Shown here piece by piece: positions 1 through 8,258 of a stretch of 21,791 nt of DNA. The notes under the pieces were generated by a model. That model was not told where the DNA came from. It was given only the letters and a program-made list of their open reading frames with translations, and did not search any database. Position numbers and translations under genes: made by a program. How positions within the stretch are numbered: position 1 is the stretch's first letter; every line of letters begins with the position of its first letter. The stretch is from the NCBI GenBank assembly GCA_035715725.1, contig DASTKT010000204.1:1-21791 (forward strand). The letters run 5' to 3'. The stretch is from JADGGV01 sp035715725 (GTDB taxonomy: Bacteria > Gemmatimonadota > Gemmatimonadetes > Longimicrobiales > RSA9).

Positions 1-44
1 CGCCCGCCCCCCGCCGGGGTTGGGGTTCCCATGGTCCCGCCGCG

Positions 45-2972
45 CTAGCGGTCGGCGCCGTTCCGCCCGGCGGTGCTCAGGTCGTAGCGCAGGCCGAACT
101 GGACGCGCCGGGCCTCACCGGCACACGACGGCACGCCGTAGTTGGCGTTCGCCGAGCCCTTCGGCGGAAGCTCGACGTTGAAGCAACCGTAGTTCGGCGC
201 GTTGAAGAGGTTGAACAGGTCGACCTGCAGCGCGACGCGGTTGCCGGACGTCAGCGTGACGCCCTTCTCCAGGCGCATGTCGAAGTACTGCTCGGCGAAC
301 GCGTTCGGGATGCCGAGGAAGCTCCGCTTCGGCGGGTAGAACGCGTACGGCACCGCCTGCAGGTCGTTGTGCGAGGTGAGGGCGCTGAAGTCGTTCCCCT
401 GGATCGCGGCGCCGCTCCGCAGCGTCAGAATCCCGCTGAGGAGGAAATCGTACGGGACGCGCGCGATGCCGCTCGCCACGATCTGGTGCCGGTTGTCGCC
501 CGGGATCGGCAGCTTCGGCATGTTCTCCGGGATCTTGTAGCGGAAGTCGAAGATGAAGGGGAAGCAGCAGTCGGTCGAGCCCTGCGACTTGGCCCAGCCC
601 AGCGTGTACGCCAGCGAGCCGCCCCACCTCGACGTGGCCCGGAAGGGCTTCTCGACCTGGAGAATGAAGGAGTTGTAGAACGTCTTCGCGTCGCTGGTCG
701 AGAGGAGCAGGTTGCCGTAGTTCGGGCCGATGTTGCCCCAGTCCGAGTTGCCGCGCACCCAGTTCAACAGGTGATAGCCGCGGGCGCCGGCGTACGACAC
801 TGTCGTCAGCACGTTCTCGCCGAACGCGCGGCGGTAGCCGGCCGTGAACTGGAGCGTCCGCGGCGGCGTGGTGTTGTTGTTCACCATGAAGACATCCACG
901 CCCGTGCCCTTCGTCTGGGCGAGCTGGCGGATCGCCTCGGGGTTCGTGTAGTACGAGTCGTTCCACGGCACCTGCGGCGTGCACCAGTCGGGGCCCGGCT
1001 GGAAGCAGACGTTCCGCTCCTGGAACTGGCGCCGCCAGTTCTCGTCGAAGAACAGGTTCCAGAAGTTGCGGTCGTAGTACAGCCCCGCGCCGCCGAAGAC
1101 GACGTTGCGGTTGTCGCCCGTCACGTCGTACGAGAACCCGAGCCGCGGCTGGAACGCCTTCCAGTAGATCGGACGGCTGCTCCGGCCGGTGCTGATGTAG
1201 TTCGCGAGCGGGTACCTCGCGAGCACCTGCTGGTCGAGCTTGCCGGCCAGCGGCCCCTTCAGCGAGTCGACGATCGCCTGCGGCGTGACGTAGGAATTGT
1301 TGTACGCGTTCGTCTCGACGTCCCAGCGGATGCCCAGGTTCACCAGCAGGCGCGGCGTGACCGTCCAGTCGTCCTGCAGGTACGCGCCGATCTGCACGTT
1401 GTTCGCGGCCACGCCCGGGTCGCCGTAGCCGACGCGCGCCCATGCCGGCTGCGCGAAGCTGATGTTCTGCTCGTAGTGCAGCACCGGATTCATGCTGAAG
1501 TACTTCTGCGCGTCGTACTTCAGGAAGTCGGTGTTCGCGCCGAATTTCACCGCGTGGCCGGAGGCGGCCAGGCTCGTCAGCGTGATGTCGTCACGCAGCG
1601 AGATGCGGCGCTGCTCGAACGTCTGCTGCGACTCCTTCGGGCCGATCACGATCACGCCGGCATAGTCCTTGACCACGCCCGAGCTGATCGGGTGCGGCTG
1701 CCACTTGTAGTTCTGGAAGCTGACCTGCGCCTCGTTCAGCCAGCGGTCCGCCGCGTACTTGTAGTTCGCGGCGCTCGTGATGATGTCCTGCGCCACGTCC
1801 TCGCGGTGCGTGTACGCCGTCGTCCCGCCGAAGCCGGCGACGTCGTCCTCCTTCCGGTAGTTCGCGCTGATGTCCACCGTGTGGCGCGAGGCGGGCGTGA
1901 GCGTGATCTTCCCGAAGGCCAGGTGCTCCGTGAACTTGTTCTCGAACTGGCCGCGGTACTGGCTCAGGTCCACGCCGGGGATCGCCGGGCCGGAGCCCGG
2001 GATCACGGAGACCGGCGAGCTGCGGTCGTTGTACTCGTACGTGCCGAAGAAAAAGGCGCGGTCCTTCTTGATCGGCCCGCCGATCGCGCCGCCCGCCTGC
2101 AGGCGGTGGAAGTCCGGGCCCTTCAGGTTCTCCCGCACCGCGATCGCGTCCTTCGCCACGCAGCCGACGCAGACGTTGTAGCCGTAGGCGTTCCCCTCCC
2201 AGTCGTTCGTCCCCGAGCGGGTGACCGCCGTGATGATCGCGCTCCCCGCCATCTGGTACTCCGCCTTGAAGTTCTGCGTCAGCACGCGGAACTCCTGGAT
2301 CGCCGACTGGGGGAACGGGTTGCCCTTGCTCGCATCCTGCCCGGCGACGCCGTTGCGCAGCACGTCGTTCTTGTAGGTGGCGCCGTCCACGAAGATGTTC
2401 ACCTGCTCCGCCGGCTGCGCGCCGGCCCTGAACGTCTTCTCGCCGTTCGTGCTGCGGGAGACCTGCACGCCCGGCGCGAGCCCCGCCAGGTCCAGGATGT
2501 TGCGATCCCGCGTCGGCAGGTTCGTGATCGCCTCGCGCGTGACGTTCGTCACGATCGCCTGCGACCGCGTCTCCTGCGCCGCCGGCGCCGTCACGGTGAT
2601 CCCCTGCAACGCGACCGCTTCCGCCGCCAACGTCAGGTTCACGTCCAGCGTCTGCCCGACCAGCAGCTGTACCGTGTCCGCGCGGTTGCCGTAGCCGAGC
2701 ATCTCCACGGTAAGCACCCAGTGGCCCGGCCGCAGCCCGCCCAGGAAGTAGAGCCCGCTCGCCGACGTCAGCGCGCCTCGCTGGAGGTTCGTCTCGAGCT
2801 GACGAGCGGTCACCGTCGCGCCGGCCAGCGCCTCGCTCGTCGACGACCGGACGTAGCCGCGGATATTGCCGGTCGTCGTCTGCGCCGTGGCTCCCCCCGC
2901 CAGCGGCAGCGCCAGAACCCCGGCCGCCAGCAGTACCCGGCTCCACCGACTACAGCCGAATCGCATCGTCAT
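45..2972 (-). CDS. TonB-dependent receptor, Oar-like, with carboxypeptidase-regulatory-like N-terminal domain
   Basis: A 975-aa outer-membrane receptor, expected to import a ligand across the outer membrane using TonB energy. Residues 1-31 form a signal peptide (basic start, hydrophobic LLAAGVLALPLAGG, cleavage near ATA|Q). Residues about 35-115 look like a carboxypeptidase-regulatory-like beta-sandwich (GNIRGYVRSSTSEALAGATV, LTVEMLGYG). The plug follows at about 135-255 (NLPTRDRNILDLAGLAPGV, NIFVDGATYKND) and the rest is beta-barrel with many aromatic alternating strands. I chose the ATG at 2972 because GAGGAGGT (plus-strand 2979-2986) sits 6 nt upstream and the signal peptide begins there; an in-frame ATG at 3056 would add 28 residues lacking these signs. 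It lies 67 bp downstream of a LacI-type regulator on the same strand, so the ligand may be a sugar or glycan; that is inference. The C-terminus does not end in the usual aromatic residue. Confidence 0.9.
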   Translation of the reverse strand: MTMRFGCSRWSRVLLAAGVLALPLAGGATAQTTTGNIRGYVRSSTSEALAGATVTARQLETNLQRGALTSASGLYFLGGLRPGHWVLTVEMLGYGNRADTVQLLVGQTLDVNLTLAAEAVALQGITVTAPAAQETRSQAIVTNVTREAITNLPTRDRNILDLAGLAPGVQVSRSTNGEKTFRAGAQPAEQVNIFVDGATYKNDVLRNGVAGQDASKGNPFPQSAIQEFRVLTQNFKAEYQMAGSAIITAVTRSGTNDWEGNAYGYNVCVGCVAKDAIAVRENLKGPDFHRLQAGGAIGGPIKKDRAFFFGTYEYNDRSSPVSVIPGSGPAIPGVDLSQYRGQFENKFTEHLAFGKITLTPASRHTVDISANYRKEDDVAGFGGTTAYTHREDVAQDIITSAANYKYAADRWLNEAQVSFQNYKWQPHPISSGVVKDYAGVIVIGPKESQQTFEQRRISLRDDITLTSLAASGHAVKFGANTDFLKYDAQKYFSMNPVLHYEQNISFAQPAWARVGYGDPGVAANNVQIGAYLQDDWTVTPRLLVNLGIRWDVETNAYNNSYVTPQAIVDSLKGPLAGKLDQQVLARYPLANYISTGRSSRPIYWKAFQPRLGFSYDVTGDNRNVVFGGAGLYYDRNFWNLFFDENWRRQFQERNVCFQPGPDWCTPQVPWNDSYYTNPEAIRQLAQTKGTGVDVFMVNNNTTPPRTLQFTAGYRRAFGENVLTTVSYAGARGYHLLNWVRGNSDWGNIGPNYGNLLLSTSDAKTFYNSFILQVEKPFRATSRWGGSLAYTLGWAKSQGSTDCCFPFIFDFRYKIPENMPKLPIPGDNRHQIVASGIARVPYDFLLSGILTLRSGAAIQGNDFSALTSHNDLQAVPYAFYPPKRSFLGIPNAFAEQYFDMRLEKGVTLTSGNRVALQVDLFNLFNAPNYGCFNVELPPKGSANANYGVPSCAGEARRVQFGLRYDLSTAGRNGADR

Positions 2973-3020
2973 GCACCGACCTCCTCTCAAGGAGCTGCCC
3001 GGAATCGCGCCAGAATACAA

Positions 3021-3042
3021 TGAGGGGCTCCCGCGCCCCTCA
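3021..3042 (-). terminator. Hairpin overlapping the lacI-type stop codon; possible attenuator
   Basis: A perfect 8-bp inverted repeat (TGAGGGGC, 6-nt loop, GCCCCTCA) whose first three bases on the minus strand are the TGA stop of the regulator gene. It is followed by TTGTATTCT, a weak T-rich tract. It could partly terminate transcription between the regulator and the receptor gene, lowering or uncoupling receptor expression. The tract is not a clean U-run, so strength is uncertain. Confidence 0.45.
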
Positions 3043-4068
3043 CGCCGAAGCCCCACATGATCGCCGAACCACCAGCCGCGTCCCCAGAACCTCCGGCCGC
3101 CGCGCCCGCTCCGCGCGCCCCGCCAGCGCCGAGAACAGCCGCTCCACCGCCCGCGCCCCCAGCTCCGCGATCGGTACGTGCACCGACGTGAGCGCCGGGC
3201 TCAGGTAGCGCGCGATCGGGATGTCGTCGAACCCCGCCACCGCGACGTCGTCCGGGATCGATACGCCGGCCTCCCGCAGCGCGCTCATCGCGCCCACCGC
3301 CATCGCATCGTTCGCGGCGAAGATCGCCGTCGGCCGCGCCGGCCGCGCCAGCAGCCGCGCCGCGCCGCGGTGACCACCCGACTCCGTGAAGTCGCCGGGC
3401 TCCTCCGAGCCGGCCGGATCCAGCCCGGCCTCCCGCATCGCCTCGCGGTACCCGCGCAGCCGCTCCGCCGCGTCGTAGTTCCGCGCCGGCCCCGCGATGA
3501 ACCCGATCCGCCGGTGCCCCAGGCCGACCAGATGGCGCACCATCGCCGTCGCGCCGCCGAAATTGTCGATCGTGATCGTCGGCACCGCCGTCGCGCCGAT
3601 CGCGCAGTTCAGCAGCACCAGAGGAAGGTTGTGCGGCAGGTTCGCCTCCAGCCCCGCCGCGTCGATGTCCGGCGACATCAGCACCAGCCCGTCCACCCGC
3701 CGCCGCATCGCCCGCAGCGCCGCCTCGATCTCCTGCCGCTCGTTGTGCGAGCCCGACACCAGCAGGTGGAACCGCTCCTGCTGCGCCCGCTGGTCGATCC
3801 CCCGGATCACCTCCGAGAAGAACTCCCCGTGCAGGTCCGGCAGCACCACGCCCAGCGTGCGCGTCGACCGCGTGATCAGGCTGCGCGCCGCCTCGTTCGG
3901 CGTGTACCGGAGCGACGACGCCACCTCCCACACCCGCCGCCGCGTCGCCTCCCGCACCGGCCCGCTGTCGTTCAGCACGCGCGACACCGTGGCGACCGAG
4001 ACGCCGGCGCCCCGCGCCACGTCCTTGATCGTCACACTCCGCGAGGTCGTCGCCGCCTGCCGCGCCAC
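3040..4068 (-). CDS. LacI/GalR-family transcriptional regulator
   Basis: A 342-aa DNA-binding regulator. The helix-turn-helix is at residues 13-33 (TIKDVARGAGVSVATVSRVLN) and the hinge region around YTPNEAARSL. The periplasmic-binding-protein-like effector domain follows, with typical blocks (TRTLGVVLPDL, GHRRIGFIAGP, AIFAANDAMAVGAM, VAVAGFDDIPIARYLSPALTSV). Length is normal for the family and no break is visible. I prefer the GTG at 4068, which has GGGAG 6 nt upstream; the in-frame ATG at 4098 lacks a Shine-Dalgarno and nearly touches an operator. Two LacI-type operators lie 37 and 90 bp upstream, so autoregulation is likely. The receptor gene 67 bp downstream is the probable co-regulated target. 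The effector is probably a carbohydrate by family precedent, but cannot be named. Confidence 0.92.
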   Translation of the reverse strand: MARQAATTSRSVTIKDVARGAGVSVATVSRVLNDSGPVREATRRRVWEVASSLRYTPNEAARSLITRSTRTLGVVLPDLHGEFFSEVIRGIDQRAQQERFHLLVSGSHNERQEIEAALRAMRRRVDGLVLMSPDIDAAGLEANLPHNLPLVLLNCAIGATAVPTITIDNFGGATAMVRHLVGLGHRRIGFIAGPARNYDAAERLRGYREAMREAGLDPAGSEEPGDFTESGGHRGAARLLARPARPTAIFAANDAMAVGAMSALREAGVSIPDDVAVAGFDDIPIARYLSPALTSVHVPIAELGARAVERLFSALAGRAERARRPEVLGTRLVVRRSCGASA

Positions 4069-4104
4069 GGAGCACTCCCGTCGGGGGGGAACTCGCATCT
4101 GTGA

Positions 4105-4118
4105 TGTAAACGGTTACA
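4105..4118. promoter_or_regulatory. LacI-type operator O1
   Basis: TGTAAACGGTTACA is a near-palindrome with the central CG typical of LacI/GalR operators and matches the CcpA-type cre pattern TGNAANCGNWNNCW. It lies just upstream of the regulator's start, downstream of its putative -10. Confidence 0.75.
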
Positions 4119-4119
4119 G

Positions 4120-4149
4120 AGGGTAGGGCGTGACAGGGCGGGAAGTCAA
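4120..4149 (-). promoter_or_regulatory. Putative promoter of the lacI-type gene
   Basis: On the minus strand TTGACT (4149-4144) resembles a -35 and TACCCT (4125-4120) a weak -10, with an 18-nt spacer. It lies exactly between operators O1 and O2, which supports it. The -10 matches the consensus at only three positions. Confidence 0.45.
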
Positions 4150-4157
4150 GGATGTTG

Positions 4158-4171
4158 TGGAAACGATTACA
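4158..4171. promoter_or_regulatory. LacI-type operator O2
   Basis: TGGAAACGATTACA is a second LacI-type near-palindrome, sharing 12 of 14 positions with O1. Centre-to-centre distance to O1 is 53 bp, about five helical turns, so two dimers would lie on the same DNA face and could loop or cooperate. Confidence 0.7.
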
Positions 4172-4251
4172 GGGGCGCGCGGGTGGGGGCGGTGGGGGGG
4201 GCGCCGGGGGAGGTGTGGGCCGGGGAGGTGCGGGGCGCCGGGAGGGGCGCG

Positions 4252-4369
4252 CCGCAAGAGGTCGGGCTTCGCCCTCCCGCAAGAGGTCGGGCTTCGCCCT
4301 CCCGCAAGAGGCGCGGCCTGACGGCCGGCGCCGCAAGAGGTCGCCCGCTGCGCGGGCTCCCGCGAGCGG
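4252..4369 (+). repeat. Hairpin array A (CCGCAAGAGG-linked palindromes)
   Basis: Four copies of core CGCAAGAGG (starts 4253, 4278, 4303, 4332) and one degenerate copy (CGCGAGCGG, 4361) alternate with short palindromes. The first two units are an exact 25-bp tandem repeat; their hairpin is GGGC-TTC-GCCC. The third hairpin is GGCC-TGAC-GGCC and the fourth GCCCGC-TGC-GCGGGC. Stems differ in sequence but remain self-complementary. The array sits between the LacI operators and the four-helix-bundle gene. From 4370 to 4582 I see only GC-rich sequence with a weak TATGCT (4549) as possible -10. Confidence 0.85.
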
Positions 4370-4582
4370 GCCGCTGTGCCCGGACCGGGAGGCGTCGTCG
4401 TGCGCGCTCCCGGCGGACACCCGGCTTCGCGGCGGGGCGGCCTGCGGGCGCGGGCCAGCGAGTCGGCTCGCGCGTGGGCGCGAGGCGACCGCACCCATCG
4501 GGGACTGCAGGGGCGCATCGCGCTATGGGCGTGTCCCGGGTTCGGCCGTATGCTGCGCGGCGACTCTGGACGGAGGGGCGCC

Positions 4583-4966
4583 GTGCCGGTGTTCGAGAAG
4601 CTCCGGGTGTGGGGGGAGGCGGTCGAGCTGGTGAAGGAGTGCTTCATGCTCGCGCGCGGGCTCCCGCGCGAGGAGGGCCGCGTCATGGGCGAGCAACTGC
4701 GGCGGGCGGCGATCTCGGTGGCCGTGAACATCGCGGAGGGGAAGGGGAGGGGCTCGCCGCGGGAGTTCCGCCGGTTCCTGCACATCGCCCACGGGTCGCT
4801 GGTCGAGGTCGAGGCGCTCGTCACGCTCGCGGTGGCGCTCGATCTCAGTGGGCCGGGACGCGTCGCGGGGGTTTTCCGGCGAGCCGGAGCGCTGAGCCGA
4901 TCCCTCTTCGCCCTCCGGGCCGCCCTCCAACGGCCGCCGAGCGAGCGTCCGGCCCCGGGGGCCTGA
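4583..4966 (+). CDS. Four-helix-bundle protein (S23 / 23S rRNA intervening-sequence protein family)
   Basis: A 127-aa protein of the S23/IVP-like four-helix-bundle family. Family signatures are VFEKLRVWGEAVELVKE (3-19), QLRRAAISVAVNIAEGKGR (38-56) and EFRRFLHIAHGSLVEVEA (61-78); usual length is about 115-125. The family includes proteins encoded in 23S rRNA insertions and is related to the Avd accessory protein of diversity-generating retroelements, which binds nucleic acid; most stand-alone members have no known role. I chose GTG at 4583 because GGAGG lies 6 nt upstream and family homology begins there; ATG 4550 would add 11 residues. No rRNA or reverse transcriptase is nearby. The gene is flanked by hairpin arrays A and B in opposite orientations and is convergent with the M20 gene. 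Confidence 0.85.
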   Translation: MPVFEKLRVWGEAVELVKECFMLARGLPREEGRVMGEQLRRAAISVAVNIAEGKGRGSPREFRRFLHIAHGSLVEVEALVTLAVALDLSGPGRVAGVFRRAGALSRSLFALRAALQRPPSERPAPGA

Positions 4967-5043
4967 TGCTCCAGCAGGGGCGGCGCATCCGACCCTCCTG
5001 CGGCGCCGCGCCGCGGGCGTCTTGCGGCCGGTGCGAAGCGCCG

Positions 5044-5181
5044 CCTCTCGCGGGAGGGCGCCAGCCCGACCTCTTGCGGAGCCGGCCGTCAGGCCGCGCG
5101 CCTCTTGCGGGCGGCCGCACGGCCGCCCTCTTGCGGGAGCCCGCGCAGCGGGCGACCTCTTGCGGGCGGCCGCAGGCCGCC
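5044..5181 (-). repeat. Hairpin array B
   Basis: Five cores in the reverse orientation (CCTCTCGCGG at 5044, then CCTCTTGCGG at 5070, 5101, 5127 and 5156) separated by palindromes. Modules include the array A hairpin GCCCGC-TGC-GCGGGC, variants of the A modules GGCC-TGAC-GGCC and GGGC-TTC-GCCC, and GGGCGGCC-GCA-GGCCGCCC (5164-5182). The last hairpin includes the first base (plus-strand) of the M20 stop codon at 5182. A degenerate core, GTCTTGCGG, occurs near 5029. The array fills the space between the convergent four-helix-bundle and M20 genes, where it might also end transcription. Confidence 0.85.
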
Positions 5182-6399
5182 CTACGCCACGCCCGTCACG
5201 CCCAGCAGCGTCAGCAGCACGCGCTCGATCCCGTCCGGTCCTCGCTCGTTCGAATACCACTCCTCGGTGGTGTGCGTCCCGCCGGCGTCGCCGCCGGCGC
5301 CCATGGCGATGGCGGGGATGCCGAGCGCCATCGGCGCGTTGGCGTCGGTCGAGGAGGCGACGAGCTCGGGGGCCTCGCCGATGGCGCGGGTGGCGGCGCG
5401 GGCGGCGCGGACGACGGGGCTGGAGAAGGGGGTCTCGCCGGTCGGGCGGTCGCCGATGACGTCGACGTCGAGGGTGAGGGAGGGGGTGCCGCGGCGGCGG
5501 CGGGAGTTCACCTCGGCGACGGCGTGGGAGAGGATGCGTCGCACGCGGGTCTCGAGCTCGCGGAGCGGAGGCGCGGCCTCGCTGCGGATGTCGAGCTCGA
5601 GCCAGGCGTGGTCCGGGATGGCGTTGACGCTGGTGCCGCCGGCGATGCGGCCGACGGTGAGCGCGGAGCGGGGCGAGCGGGAGAGCGGCATGCGCGCCAG
5701 CTCGGCGACGGCGATGCCGAGCGCGCTCACGGGGTTGCCGACGCCCCAGTCGGCCCAGGAGTGTCCACCGGGACCGGAGACGGTGGCGCGGAGGCGGCGC
5801 GAGCCGATGGAGCGCGTGACGACGCGGCGGATGCCGGTGCCGTCGAGCGTGATGAACGCCTCGGCGCCGCGCCACGGCGAGCCTTCGCGGAACAGGTGCT
5901 TGACGCCGCGGAGGTCGCCGACACCTTCCTCCCCCACGGTGGCGACGAAGACGACGGGGCGAGCCGTGCGGGCGCCGGCGTGGAGGAGTGCGCGGGCGAC
6001 GGCGAGGAGCGCGGCGAGCCCGCGGGCGTTGTCGGCGATGCCGGGCGCGCGCAGCTTCGCGCCCTCGCGGCGGACGCGGATCTCGGTCCCGGGCGGGAAG
6101 ACGGTGTCGAGGTGCGCGGCGAGGATGACCGGCGGCTTGCCGTTGACCGGTCCGGGAAGCCGCGCCAGCACGTTCCCCACCTCGTCGCTGGCGACGTCGG
6201 CGAGGCCGAGCTGCCGGAACCGCTCGCGGATCCACTCGCCGCGCTCGGCTTCGCCGAACGGCGGCGCGGGCACCTGCACGATCTCGAGCAGGTCGGCGAC
6301 GGTGCGCGCGTCGGTCTCGCGGATGTGGTCGCGCGCCGCGGCGACGGTCGGGTCCGCGAGCAGCGGCTCGAGGTCGGGGGCGTCGGGGGTGTGATTCAT
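5182..6399 (-). CDS. M20-family metallopeptidase (PepT/ArgE/DapE-like)
   Basis: A 405-aa cytosolic zinc peptidase or amidohydrolase. Metal ligands expected for M20 are visible: H96 and D98 in AAHLDTVF, D123 in PGIADNARG, E157/E158 in VGEEGVGDL (catalytic base and ligand), D186 in ITLDGTG, and H376 in GTHTTEEWY. The inserted dimerisation domain spans about 200-310 with GPGGHS at 209-214. No signal peptide. The sequence is closest by eye to peptidase-T-like members, so a small-peptide substrate is likely but unproven. The ATG at 6399 is the first family-consistent start; longer upstream translation is only repeat DNA. Its Shine-Dalgarno GGAG lies in the loop of a 7-bp GC hairpin (GGCCGGC-GGA-GCCGGCC) touching the ATG. 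Both gene ends are bounded directly by hairpin repeats. Confidence 0.92.
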   Translation of the reverse strand: MNHTPDAPDLEPLLADPTVAAARDHIRETDARTVADLLEIVQVPAPPFGEAERGEWIRERFRQLGLADVASDEVGNVLARLPGPVNGKPPVILAAHLDTVFPPGTEIRVRREGAKLRAPGIADNARGLAALLAVARALLHAGARTARPVVFVATVGEEGVGDLRGVKHLFREGSPWRGAEAFITLDGTGIRRVVTRSIGSRRLRATVSGPGGHSWADWGVGNPVSALGIAVAELARMPLSRSPRSALTVGRIAGGTSVNAIPDHAWLELDIRSEAAPPLRELETRVRRILSHAVAEVNSRRRRGTPSLTLDVDVIGDRPTGETPFSSPVVRAARAATRAIGEAPELVASSTDANAPMALGIPAIAMGAGGDAGGTHTTEEWYSNERGPDGIERVLLTLLGVTGVA

Positions 6400-6516
6400 G
6401 GCCGGCTCCGCCGGCCGCGAGAGGCCCCGCTGGCGCGGGGCCGCAAGAGGCCCCGCTGGCGCGGGGCCGCGAGAGGGCGCGCTGCGCGCGGCCGCGAGAG
6501 GGCGGCTGCGCCGCCC
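6400..6516 (+). repeat. Hairpin array C
   Basis: Starts directly at the M20 start codon with GGCCGGC-TCC-GCCGGCC (6400-6416). Four cores follow (6415 CCGCGAGAGG, 6441 CCGCAAGAGG, 6467 and 6492 CCGCGAGAGG). Hairpins between them are CCCCGC-TGG-GCGGGG-type (twice, giving a 26-bp tandem repeat at 6415-6466 with one change in the core), a GCGCGC-type palindrome, and GGCGGC-TGC-GCCGCC. Orientation matches array A. Confidence 0.85.
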
Positions 6517-6703
6517 GCGACCGCGGCGCGCGAGGTCGCGCCGCCCGCTCCCGCGATGGGCGGCTGACCCCTGTGGCGGCCACCGCCTCCGTGGCGCTCT
6601 GCGCGTAGCTCGAGCCTCGACCGCCGACGCACGTCCGTGTCCCACCTCTGTCCAGCGTTTCGAATCGTCCGCCCGCGGCGCCCCGGCGCGGCGGGCGCCC
6701 GGG
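6517..6703. other. Intergenic spacer between arrays C and D
   Basis: About 190 bp between the divergent M20 and LeuA-like genes. It holds GC-rich inverted repeats (GCGACC...GGTCGC near 6517-6540; GGCGG-CCA-CCGCC near 6575) but no convincing -35/-10 pair. Promoters for both flanking genes must lie here or inside the arrays. Confidence 0.4.
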
Positions 6704-6707
6704 CCGC

Positions 6708-6876
6708 GGGCGGCCGCAGGCCGCCCTCTCGCGGCGCCGCGGCCGTCAGGCCGCGCGCCTCTTGCGGGAGGGCGAAGCCCGACCTCTTGCGGCCGGCCGC
6801 AGGCCGCCCTCTTGCGGGAGGGCAACGCCCGACCTCTTGCGGCCCCGGCGCAGCCGGGGCCTCTTGCCGCGGCCGA
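6708..6876 (-). repeat. Hairpin array D
   Basis: Reverse-orientation cores at 6725 (CCTCTCGCGG), 6758, 6783, 6808, 6833 (CCTCTTGCGG) and 6860 (CCTCTTGCCG). Hairpins include GGGCGGCC-GCA-GGCCGCCC (6708-6726, identical to the last hairpin of array B), GGGC-GAA-GCCC (a 35-bp exact inverse copy of array A units at 6758-6792), GGGC-AAC-GCCC (same stem, changed loop) and CCCCGGC-GCA-GCCGGGG. Degenerate sequence continues to about 6922 and ends in CTGCAAGAGGG, which serves as the ribosome-binding site of the next gene. Confidence 0.85.
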
Positions 6877-6927
6877 GCCGCGCCTGGCATCTTGCGCCCC
6901 TGGAGCTCACCCCTGCAAGAGGGCCCC

Positions 6928-8256
<1,329 letters not shown>

Positions 8257-8258
8257 GC

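Noticed and set aside
369..3023. 884-aa plus-strand open frame opposite the first receptor gene
   Set aside because: Its translation is Arg/Val/Asp/Ala-rich without any domain, a typical antisense shadow in high-GC DNA; the minus strand has a clear receptor with signal peptide and ribosome-binding site.
4583..4966. Diversity-generating retroelement or 23S rRNA insertion around the four-helix-bundle gene
   Set aside because: No reverse transcriptase, template/variable repeat pair or rRNA sequence is visible in the window.
4183..6567. Long open frames on both strands across the repeat arrays
   Set aside because: They translate the hairpin repeats into repetitive Arg/Ala/Gly-rich sequence and have no start signals; they stay open only because the DNA lacks AT-rich stop codons.
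4252..6876. CRISPR array
   Set aside because: The repeated part is only about 10 nt, the intervening segments are recurring palindromes rather than unique spacers, and no cas genes are present.
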